From Primula veris (taxonomy: Eukaryota > Streptophyta > Magnoliopsida > Ericales > Primulaceae), in contig OY821740.1 in NCBI GenBank assembly GCA_963682055.1, positions 40,444,795 through 40,508,794 of the forward strand: a stretch of DNA of 64,000 nucleotides, given 5' to 3'. The notes under the pieces were generated by a model that made no database searches, was not told the origin of the DNA, and saw only the letters and a list, made by a program, of their open reading frames with translations. Below, in pieces: positions 1-9,800 of this stretch (the stretch's first letter is position 1; every line of letters begins with the position of its first letter). Both the position numbers and the translations under genes were made by a program.

Positions 1-282
1 AAAATAGATAAAAGGAAATTTCCATAAACCCAATTCAAGTTATTATCAAGTATCAATCCCAGTCTAAACCTTTAAAAAAGCCAAGAATCGGTCAAGGCAA
101 TGTATCAGACTATTAGCCATAGCACAACTTAGTTAGAAAAACTGTTTAAAAAAAGAAAAGAAAATCTCCCAAATGCCAGTTCACATCAACTGCAAAGAAC
201 AAGTCGTGGTAAACCCTTGAAATGCCAATGAAGAGTGAAATTTTAATAAAAATAATTGAAAAAATCAATGAGGGCTCCAGAC

Positions 283-3200
283 CTTGGAGATCGCTGTCTG
301 ATTAGCAGCAACACCCCCCTGTTGTGATCCGTCAGGCACACAGCCTTCTAACGTGAAGTAGACGTCATCACCATGCAGCTGCAAATCTGAGAAATACAAA
401 GTGATTAATGTGTTAACAGTTACACAAAAAAACATAAGTTTCACAATTTAAGATAACTAAGTTGAGTTAAGTGTTATACGGGTAATAGATTTCTTAAAAA
501 TATCAGTTTAAAAGTTTTGGAAAGTATTTGTTCTTTCCTCGCACCATCATGAATGTTTTATTACACTCTCGTATGATTAACACCCATTCCAGACGGATTA
601 TAACAGCATAGCATCTCGGAACTTTAAAGACTTCTATAATAAAAAACGGAATGGAAAAGAAAAGGTAATACAACAATGCACAGAAACTTTATATACAAAA
701 GGTTAAAAATCTACTTAATTAGAACAAGGTGTAATATATAACCAAATAATACTCCATCCGTTCCTATTTTATTGTCCTCCATTGGAAATCACTCAATTTA
801 AGGGGACAATCATGACACATTTTATGTATGCTTTTTCCAAGCCTACCCTTATTATGTTAACTAATTAAATTTCCAAGAGTTGTTCGGATAAGGTATAATT
901 GTAAATACACAAGAGAGTACTTACTAGTAATTTAGTAATTGTACAATTAAATGGGAACTTTCCAAAATGGAATAATGGACAATAAGAGTGGAACGGACGG
1001 AGAAGAGTTTGATATTGTATCAGTATTACTATAAGTGGAGAAAACTGGTAAATCAGACATAAAGCTAACATAGAAAAACTCTAATTAACACTATACGTAA
1101 CTAAGTTGTAACTAAGTTAAACTGTAAAATATAGAGAGGTGAGAAACTATAAAATCCATGCGTCCAATTAATTGAATCTACTGTCGATATCGAAAATTTT
1201 AAAATCTAACAAAATACTTTAATATTTGTTCTGTGCTACTAACTTTTGAAATTTCATTTGCCGCTTTAGGTACGAGCAAATCAAAGAGTCTGTTTGATTA
1301 GAAAAAACATGGGTGTTCCGTATATTAGTGTTTTTTTAGCTTTTCAAAACCTGGATTCTGGGTCAAAAACGTTCAAAAACGTAGAAGCTAGGAATTTGAG
1401 GATTTTTTAGATTTATCACATAAAAATTACCAAAAGTAGAAAGTTTTCAATTAAATCATTTTGTTTATTTACAAGTCACTCACAAGTTAAAATAAGTAAA
1501 ATATCACTTATCAATGAAAATACGTCATAAGTCACTTATAAGTAAAAAAAAGCTAGGTGTGGCAAACATAATGCAGCTTTGTTTTAAGCAAGAATCTTGC
1601 TCGTTGCTTTTCAAAAGCATATTGTAAATAAAGAAAACCAATACCAGACGTGCCCAAAATTCAACATAGTTTTGTATTGGAACAAAGGGATTACTATGGG
1701 ATATGATGTGCACACACCACTTACACTCCTAAGTGTGAAAGTAATGAGGACGAAAACGCTACAGGACAAAACTATTTCTCTCACTATATATCAAAAGTAG
1801 TTTTTTGACAACAGAAAAAACGATCCCAAACGCGCTCAAAATTCCACGTATTTCATATTGAACAAGTAAATTGGGAACGTATGGATTACTATGAGTTATA
1901 ATATGCACACACTGCTTACACTCCTACTTGTAAGGGTGAGTACGAAAACACTACAGGACAAAACTGCATTTCAGTTTCACTTGTGTAAATAACTATTCGA
2001 TTACTATATATTTACATACACTTGTGCAATTACTATATATATACGTACAGGACAAAACTGATTTTTTGTCCTCACTACTTGGACATATGGAGGAGAGTAT
2101 AATTATTCGATTACTATATATATAATAGGTGGATTATAGATACATACTATTAGTAGAGAGGCTGTTGATGGCGGAAGTGGGAGCGGGAGTAGAGAGGGAG
2201 AGAGAAGCTTTATCAAAGACCAGAGCACGGGCCCTAAGCCCTGAGCTGGAGAAGGATCTGAGCCCTGGTTTTGGACTCGTCCGGACTCATGAAAGCTTCC
2301 CACGTGGCAGGGGAAGAGAGTGAGTGAACGAAGGCGACGTATAGCGAGTCTCCGAGCCAACACCGCCATACGCCGCCGTGCCAGCTCGTACTCTCGCCCG
2401 TCTTCACCTAGCAATGCCATAGTTGTTGTAGAGAGAGAGAGAGAGAGAGCGTTTTGTTATTTGCACATCAAATTGTCTGTTTGAGTTAAAAAAAAACTAT
2501 GGGCATTCCATGTCTTAGCATTTTCTAGCTTATCAAAACCTAGATTTTGGGTCAAAAACGCTCAAAAACATAGAAGCTAGGAATTTGAGGATTTTATTAG
2601 AATTTTCACATAAAAAAAAAGTAGAAAGGTTTCAAAAAATCAGTTTGTTTATTTACAAGTCATTTACAACCTAAAAAAAAGTAAAATATCACTTATCAAC
2701 GAAAATAGGTCATAAGTCACTTGTCACTTATAAGTAAAAAAACTTAGATAATGCCAAACATTACACAGCTTCTTATTAAGCAAGCTTCTTTCTAATTGTT
2801 TTTCAAAAGCAGCTTTCTGACAAAAAAACCGATACCAAACGCGCCCAAAATTGCATGTAGTTTCGTATTGTACATGTAAATTGGAACGTAGGGATTACTC
2901 TCTCTATATACATACATACATACAATTAGTGGTGAGGCTATTAAAGAGAGAGAGAAAGTAGGGAGTATTATTTTAGTCAACTAGAATCATTACAGACTAT
3001 TAAATTTCATCATTCCCTCAAACTAAAAAAGGGACAGATGGATTAATATATAGATATAATAGATAGATAGATACATACATTTAGTTGTTAGGCAATTGAT
3101 GGCGGAAGCGAAGCGGGGGTAGAGAGGGAGAGAGAAGCTTTATCGAAGAGCATAACACGAGCTCTGAGCGGAGGTTGATCTGAGCCCTAGTTTTGGACTC

Positions 3201-3818
3201 GTCTGAGCTTATTAAACCATTATTTTTCAATTTGTACCCTCGTTAATTAATCTGGAAACAACAAACATTAAACACGTCTACGATCTATCTATACAATCAC
3301 TTAATGTTTTTAACTAATGCTTGAACCTACAATTAAATTAGAGGCAACTGTAGTAGAACTTCATTTTCTAAGAGCATTAGCCAACTTTTTTTAAACCGCG
3401 TGAAAACCCTAACCGAACTATTTTTTTGCGGGACGGAGGGAGTAACTTAATAGTAGAATCATTACAGTCTATTAAATTTAACATTCCCTAAAACTATCAA
3501 CAATAAAGGGACGGACGGATTAACAAATAGATACGTACAATTGGTGGAGAGGCAATTGATGGCGGAAGCGGGAGCGGGAGTAGAGAGGGAGAGAGAAGCT
3601 TTATCAAAGAGAAGGGCACGTGCTCTGAGCTGGAGAAGGATCTGCGCCCTAGTTTTGGACTCGTCTGGGCTCATGAAAGCTTCCCACGTGGCGGGAGAAG
3701 AGAGAGAGTGGACGAAGGCGGCGTATAAAGAGTCTCCGAGCCACGACCGCCATACTCCGCCGCTCTCCAACCGCCGTGCCAGCTCGTAGCCTCGCCCGTC
3801 TTCCCCTAGCAACGCCAT
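283..3818 (-). CDS. Conserved plant protein of unknown function, 5' two exons (partial, runs off left edge)
   Basis: Exon 1 is 3818-3539 (93 codons plus one base) and begins MALLGEDGRGYELARRLE. It includes the stretches WRSWLGDSLYAAFVHSLSSP and LLQLRARALLFDKASLSL. It ends at a strong GTACGT donor. Exon 2 begins at 386 after a TTTCTCAG acceptor. Joining them completes a Tyr codon and gives the run STNYLQLHGDDVYFTLEG, so both phase and sequence support the join. Exon 2 may end at a weak GTCTGG donor (last base 283), with the gene continuing off the left edge, or read through to a TGA at 265-267. I recall plant proteins starting this way and containing NYLQLHGDDVYFTLE soon after, but I cannot name them or give a function. 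An in-frame ATG lies upstream at 3890; I prefer the MALLG start because it fits the remembered family. The first intron is about 3.15 kb and carries duplicated pieces of exon 1. Confidence 0.72.
752..1002. mobile_element. Stowaway-like MITE in intron 1 of the left-edge gene
   Basis: The left end reads CTCCATCCGTTCC after a TA dinucleotide. The right end reads GGAACGGACGGAG, giving about 13-bp terminal inverted repeats with the usual Stowaway (Tc1/mariner) consensus. The right-hand TA is changed to AA. The 251-bp length fits and there is no coding capacity. Confidence 0.65.
1285..2900. repeat. Direct duplication with about 1.18-kb offset (1285-1800 and 2470-2900)
   Basis: The block starting TGTCTGTTTGA at about 1285 recurs at about 2470. 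Shared stretches include GGGTCAAAAACG, GAAGCTAGGAATTTGAGGAT, TTTGTTTATTTACAAGTCA and AAAATATCACTTATCAA. A shorter third piece of its 3' part (CCAAACGCGC..AAAATT) lies at about 1801-1900. The block lies wholly within intron 1 of the left-edge gene and alternates with the exon-1 copies, so the intron probably grew by serial local duplication. Confidence 0.75.
2148..2420 (-). pseudogene. Duplicated, frameshifted copy of exon 1 (copy A)
   Basis: On the minus strand this begins MALLGEDGREYELARR and then loses frame. Against the intact exon it lacks a block of about 13 bases just after that point. It keeps the rest of the exon (the SSPATWEAF and RARALLFDKASLSL regions, now in other frames) and a donor-like GTATGT at the same position. 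It sits inside intron 1 of its parent gene. It could still be spliced in as a frame-disrupting alternative exon, but nothing shows that it is. Confidence 0.75.
3079..3212 (-). pseudogene. Truncated copy of exon 1, 3' half only (copy B)
   Basis: This matches the donor-proximal half of the intact exon 1 (the minus-strand region coding for RALLFDKASLSL) and is followed by a GTATGT donor-like site. The ATG half is absent. About 90 bp on its donor side (2988-3078, ATCATTACAGACTATTAAAT) matches sequence beside the intact exon at 3456-3538, so the duplication unit included intron sequence. Confidence 0.68.
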
Positions 3819-3914
3819 GGTTGTAGAGAGAGAAAGTGTTGTTTTACTGAAACTTAAAACCTCCTTTCCCATTGCTGTAGACTTTCCCATTGCTGTAGAG
3901 AGAGAAAGCGTTGG

Positions 3915-4080
3915 TTAAATTTGCAATTTTTAAATCTAACGATTTTTAATTTTTTTTTTTTAAATATAACAATAAAATTTAACGTTTGAACTATAACATC
4001 AATTTTAAAAAAAAATTATTCCGACAATTTTGATACAAGTTTTTGGACGGTTAAAATTACACGTAGGAACGGAGATAGTA
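3915..4080. mobile_element. Truncated Stowaway-like MITE (right half)
   Basis: CAATTTTGATACAAGTTTTTGG and the end GGAACGGAGATAGTA closely match the right half of the complete Stowaway element at 43307-43514. No matching left end was seen. It lies just upstream of the left-edge gene's start codon. Confidence 0.5.
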
Positions 4081-5094
4081 TTTTGTTTTTTGTGATTTGG
4101 AAGTATGGATATTTCGAAAGTGGCATCGTGAAGTTTAACTACTTTCAGATTTGAAACGATGGATTCTTTATTATTGCAATTGAGCATACCCAAATTGCAT
4201 ACCCAAAGACTATATGACTGCATATATAGGAGAAGTCGGGAGCTATATTGTATGTGGGGTGTCGAATTTACATAAAAAGTAATGGTTGGATAAAGTTATA
4301 AATTCCGAGGTAGCAAATTATATTTCTTACAAATTTTAATAGAATATATAGATGATAGAATTTGAAAAAAGTCATAAATTTTGGAATTACGAAAGGTGTC
4401 GTGATCCCCGGTGGTCTTCACTTAATTTTGTCTCTGGTTGAAGATGATCGATGAAGGTTATTGATCTACCTCATTATACATTAATCAAACGGCCGTTATG
4501 GAATCTATGCATTAGTGTGTGTCAAAAAGTCTCTACATATATCATCATCCTTATAATAAAGACGGGATTGTTCTATATTAATATAATATTTCTTGTTTTA
4601 TATGTCTGAATATACAAATTTATTTAGATGAGGTATACAAGGTCAAAAAATCATTCGAAGTGGTTTTTTACACACAAAAGAGAATATATATTCCAGCAGA
4701 AATTGATTTCTTAACATCGCCAAATATGGTGTGACCCATCATTCTGTTGTTTGATTTAAAAGAAAATGTTGCTTTAGTTGCATAAACGTGAAGATATTAC
4801 ATAGCATAAAAGAAGAGATATTGAAAACATACCATGTAACATAAAGTTTTTTTCGTTTTCAGATGGACATGAGTTTTAGTTCCAAAGTCACATAGTTTAC
4901 TTTGTAAAGGTAGATCATATTTAAAAATGCATGGGTTTTTTCACAAACTATCCATAGTTCATGGGGGAATTTGCATTTGCCTCGTTTTATGTTTGTGAAA
5001 TCATTACAATGGTCCTTATAGTTCTTAACATATCAATTTTTAGTATGTGCCTTTAATTGTAGTTTGTAGTTTTGTTGTAGTTATACGGGGAGAT

Positions 5095-5272
5095 GGAGAT
5101 GGATATAAAGAAAGGTTTTATCGAAAAGAAAAGCACGATCTCTAAGATCTCGACGAGAGAGTGTGTTTAATCAATGTGTATAGTGAGTCTCTGAGCCATG
5201 ACCATCATACATCGCCGCTTTCTAGCGTCGTGACTCGTGAAAGGTCGTTCTGTCTTTGACTAACAACACCAT
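5095..5272 (-). pseudogene. Old decayed copy of exon 1 (copy D), upstream of the gene
   Basis: This aligns by eye with the intact exon 1, for example TTTATCGAAAAGAAAAGCAC against TTTATCAAAGAGAAGGGCAC, and AGTCTCTGAGCCATGACC against AGTCTCCGAGCCACGACC. Many differences are C-to-T or G-to-A, as expected for a silent, methylated copy. It has no open frame and lacks the middle of the exon. Confidence 0.6.
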
Positions 5273-8165
5273 TGTAACAAGAGAAAGTATTCGGATGTGG
5301 TTTAAATTTGCTTCTTGTAGAGTTATTACACCGATAGTCTACTTAGTTTTAAGAAAATGATAATTCAGTTATTTTCGAAATTTATTTGTTTCCATGTTTT
5401 CTTCTCTATTTGATTATCTATCTTATATACTAAGTAACGCTTTGACATACTTGTATTTCGTCTCCTACTTCAGATTGCTAAAGCCACCTGAAACAAATCT
5501 AACACTCCATAAAGGCAAGCCAAGCACAACAAGTGCAAATTTGCTAATTTCCAAATAAATATAATTTCCCCCCTCTCAAAACTATCAACTAATTATTCAG
5601 GTGAATATTTTTCAAAAAACATAACCATTTCCACAATTTAATTAGGTGATGAAAGTTATTGATAGTTGGTATTACGACTCCACGGCTATAATATAAATTT
5701 ACCATGTGCTGTCTAGATTGGCAAGAACAACGGAAGATATCAAACTTAAGTGATACGAATTTTATTTTAAAAAAAATTGAATAATATAAAATATAGGAAA
5801 AATTAAAAAAACATACTAATTTTGATAAGTTTTTTTTTGGGCAGAAAGATGTCGTTTTTACACCTTGATACAATCAAAATATACGAAGATCCTACATTAT
5901 TTGATAGTCTATTTTGTCATTTTATGTAATGTAAAATACGATACTTTGTTTTTATACCAAAATAGCTCAAATTTTGTATTTTTTTGGGGATTTTTTTTAA
6001 TATCATGATATAAATTTTTTCAGAGAAAATTAAAAAAAACATCTAAATTTTTTTACGTTGGACCGGCCTGCATACCATACCGAACTTGTAGCATACCATA
6101 ATATATATATATTTTGTAAAAATATACTGGGGGGCGAAAGAAGATTTATAGGAGTACTTGGCAATTGGCATGCGTAATTTTGCAACCTTAAAGTTTAAAA
6201 ACTAAAATCAAATCTAGAACAATTAATTCAATTTTCTTTATCAGAGAATAAACAGACTAATAAGCAAGTTTAATTATTTGTTTAGCTATAACCATATAAT
6301 TTCCCAATAATCATGGGCCAAGGCCGGCAAATGGAAGATTACCAGCTTAACCACCAAACAGTTAATGCATTTGTATAACGTAATCAAGACAACAAACTGA
6401 TATCCAACTGCATTTCCTTAAGGTTGGTTCCCCACTTTTTCAAAATTAGCCAACTAGATCCAATTATAAAAAGATGAAATAATCACCATTTTTTCACCCT
6501 TTCTAACAATTTAATCTTTAGTTAATCCAGAGGCTCAGTGCAAAGTACAACAATATATATAGAATAACTTTTATAGCATTTGGCGCTTCATCTTTTTGTT
6601 CATAACTTGATATATATAAGCAGAAAAGAAGAACCATACCTGTGTTATTACACTTGAAATAGAATGACAGCCAAATGGCATAGCTCAAGTTTTGTGTGTG
6701 TTTTAATATTGAAATGTAAAACAAATAAGATAACATACCACTATACCGGTCCATATATATGAAATCTCAATTTGTGTAAGAGAGACATGATCATATACAC
6801 AAATAAGTTAAGTACTTTAAAAAAAAGGGGGTTGATATAACTAAAATCGTGATCACTAATTCTGTCATAAACCAATGTAATACCAACATGAGCCAACACA
6901 TTGAATTGTTCTGTTTTTTTGTACTTTGCGATATTAAATTGTGTGCATAAGATTACTTTTGGTGTAAAATTTTGAGAAGTTTAAGCTGATTATTATCTCT
7001 TTAATTTGTCAATCCTTGTAAAGATGAATCTTATATATCCTTTACCCACCGTTTGACTTGAAGAACTTGATGACTACGTATGATCTTAGTAGTTCAGTTA
7101 AAAAAGGGCACTGAAATGACGTTGGTGAGGTTGGTGGACTATGAATTTTGACTATGTAATTTTATATGTATATATACTTTATAAAGCATGCATAGTGTAT
7201 ATATGTATTTTGTAAAGTAACATTGAACAAGTTTAGTTCAACCACTCGATACACAAAACTTCTCCACTTAATCGTATTCTTTGGAAAATGATTTTACTTT
7301 TTACTACAAAAAGATAACTACTTCAATAACAGGTCTTCGCTTCAAGAACTAAAAAGCCTGAACGAAAGAATCCAAATTGAAAACTTGTACGTATTGATTT
7401 ATATGTAACTCAGGGAAATTAGAAAGACAAATGAAAAAAATTTAAAAGTGAATGGATTTTGGTTTCTATATACAAATTCCAAACAATATATTGAACCAAA
7501 TCGAGCTAAATACTAGCTCGTTAATTATTATACTTTGGTTGTCTAAAGCCATGTTTAATGTGCATATTACTGAGAAATCATCCGTAAAATCATAAAAAAA
7601 ATAGCTAATATTAGTGTTGTTTACACTAAATTAGGCAGCAAGTATATTATATATAGAATGAGACAAACACTTGACCCATGTTGGAGTTTTGGCGATTCAA
7701 GTTTAGGTTATACTTTAAAAGTACTTATAAAAAATGATTGTTTTCGAATTCAAATTCTTCAACAAAGTTTCAGACGTACACTTTTTGTTGTTAAGCGTTG
7801 GTGATCAAAAGAGTGTATAATTTACAATTTGGTAAACTGTATTTAAAACACTACCTTAAAGCAAAATTTGCTATAATAAAAGCACCCAAAAACTAGGAAG
7901 CGAATTAGTGGTTACCCGTTACAATCAATTAAACTCATGATTCTCAGTTCTCACATATCACACATGCATGATGACTTCAAAATTTAACCACCGAAAATAA
8001 AGCACCATAGAATATAGATTAATCTATCAATTTAAATTTGTGTCGTGGGGAAAGAATTCACTTAATCTAAAATATTGATAAAAGGAGGGGGTAACTGATT
8101 TTATATGCAATATGCATGGTTTCAAAAGACGTCATGAGTATGAGAGGTACAACACATTAAAAATA

Positions 8166-8225
8166 GCTTAGTGGGTTAGACCCCGCACTATTAAATATGA
8201 GGTGTATGGTTCGAGTATTGTTAAA
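8166..8225 (+). mobile_element. tRNA-derived SINE head (box A and box B)
   Basis: TAGCTTAGTGGG fits the RNA polymerase III box A consensus (TRGYNNARNNGG), and GGTTCGAGTATT about 35 bases later resembles box B (GGTTCGANNCC). No tRNA cloverleaf can be drawn, so a SINE relic is likelier than a tRNA gene. The body and tail are not clear. Confidence 0.45.
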
Positions 8226-9443
8226 GTAAATGTGTAAAATATATTGATACTTTTTAATAATATTAAAAATATATATATGAAATATGCTAGCAAATGAAAT
8301 TAAAAAAATATAGGCAACAAAGTGGAGAAGAGAGTCGATATTCAAGAACAATATTTATTTTGTTTAAGATAAGTCAAAGATTACTGAAAAGGAAATGACA
8401 CTCAAAATTTTAAAGTTCCTCGTCCAATTAAATTTCATGTTTAATCAATTACTTTTCACTTCCGTTGACTAAAATATGTGAACCTTATTGACAAGAATCA
8501 TAAATTCAAAGGGCCATCATAGCCAATAATAAGATTAACAGAACAAATTATTTGACGATGTGACAAAAGTACGATACAAATCAAAGCTTTAAGACAAATT
8601 ACATTAGAGATCTCATTGTCGAACTAAATACTATTTGGTCTTTTTAGCTTTATTGAGAAAATAAATAGCAGGTAGCACGACTTAATACGGAGTGGCATTC
8701 ATTTGATTTTCATTATCATTGTGATTTTATTGTTCTCCTAATGTCTTTCATTTTTATATCGTAATAGTTTCTTTATCGGTTATCATGACATATTTAATAC
8801 TTGGAGATTAATGGGCTATTTTAACATATGTTCTCACATTCCCAAAAATATTTAACATAAAAATAAAACTAATACCACTTTCTTTTTTTATCTGGGACGA
8901 GTTTAATTTCATCCAGTGAGAAAATCGGCAATTTTCTCAAAACTTGGAAACTAATACTGTTAGAATTTTGATAGTATAAGGAGCAGTGCAACTAAAGGCC
9001 AAGAGATACAAATGAATATTTACATAAAAGTAGTTTGTTTATATTTTTGTACTCCTTTTGTTGGATTCGTTAAAAAATCAACTCTCCTCTGCTAGTTAAG
9101 TTGGTTAACTCCCGCCTAACACTCAAAACAAAGCATAACAAAAACACCAAACTCAAAAAATCAAAGTAACTCCCACTACCAAAATAAATCGTCACAGCTT
9201 TTATATCATCATTATTGTCGTATAAGATAAGGTGTCATAAATTAAGTTGAGAATCTCAAGAAGCTCACAAGTCCTCTAAATGACAGGTACACTTTTCTTT
9301 TCCAGTTATTCTTTAAATGCTTAATTATCTTGTGTCTAATAACCAGGTTTCAAGTTTTATGGAAAATAATTGTTTGTTTGGTTGTACTGTTTTCACCTTA
9401 ATTTAAAGCTTACTTTTTGCTTAGCTGTCCTGATAAAACTAGA

Positions 9444-9450
9444 TATATAA
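9444..9450 (+). promoter_or_regulatory. Probable TATA box of the RBK kinase gene
   Basis: TATATAA lies about 340 bp upstream of the main ATG. It would place transcription start near 9475-9480, before the leader exon that ends at 9611. This rests on the motif only. Confidence 0.4.
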
Positions 9451-9483
9451 ACCAGATGAACCCCGGAATTTTCTCACCGAAAA

Positions 9484-9531
9484 ATGTTCATTAATTTTCT
9501 TGAAGCCTGCAAGCTGCAACCAATTAACTAA
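9484..9531 (+). promoter_or_regulatory. Upstream ORF 1 in the RBK leader (15 codons plus stop)
   Basis: An ATG at 9484 opens a 15-codon frame ending in TAA at 9529-9531, in the first leader exon if transcription starts near 9478. It lies wholly before the main start and could lower translation of the kinase. Confidence 0.35.
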
Positions 9532-9555
9532 ACAAGCCCTTAATATATTTTCTTA

Positions 9556-9800
9556 ATGCCTGAAAAAGCTAGTGTAAACATGAATGAACTCAAATTGAGT
9601 GCGATTCCTATGTAAGTCTTTCTCTTCTTTAACTGCTATTTCTTTACAAGATTTTTTATTCATTGTCTTGTAAACTATTTTCACCTTTTGTTTCGTATCA
9701 CTGGAACAAAAATTTATATTTCTTGGTTTGCCATGGTTTAATGAATTGAATTACAAACTAGTTCTTTAACTGCAGAAACTCAAGAGGTCATGGAAACTGA
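9556..9800 (+). promoter_or_regulatory. Upstream ORF 2, spliced and overlapping the RBK start codon
   Basis: An ATG at 9556 opens a frame through the leader exon, which ends at 9611 before a GTAAGT donor. After splicing to the TGCAG acceptor (exon from 9776) it continues to TGA at 9798-9800. That gives 26 codons and covers the main ATG at 9790 in another frame. Ribosomes starting here would miss the kinase start. Confidence 0.4.

Larger units (their letters stand above)
3819..9440. other. Intergenic region between the left-edge gene and the RBK kinase
   Basis: About 5.6 kb of AT-rich DNA between two divergently transcribed genes. I see no exon-like coding sequence. It holds the truncated MITE at 3915, exon copy D at 5095 and a SINE-like box pair at 8166. 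Open frames in it are short and look like chance. Confidence 0.6.

Noticed and set aside
3541..3789. Plus-strand open frame starting MAEAGAGVERE, with a similar one at 2129-2323
   Set aside because: It is the antisense of exon 1 and its copy. The minus-strand frame fits a remembered protein family and splices in phase to exon 2; the plus-strand frame does neither.
7296..7312. ACTACAAAAAG as a possible left end of a long CACTA element pairing with 14699
   Set aside because: It lacks the leading C, has no matching 3-bp duplication, and the span would include the whole RBK gene. The ACC-flanked 191-bp element is the simpler reading.
9090..9115. Box A-like TAGTTAAGTTGG suggesting a tRNA or SINE
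   Set aside because: No box B follows at a suitable distance and no fold is visible.
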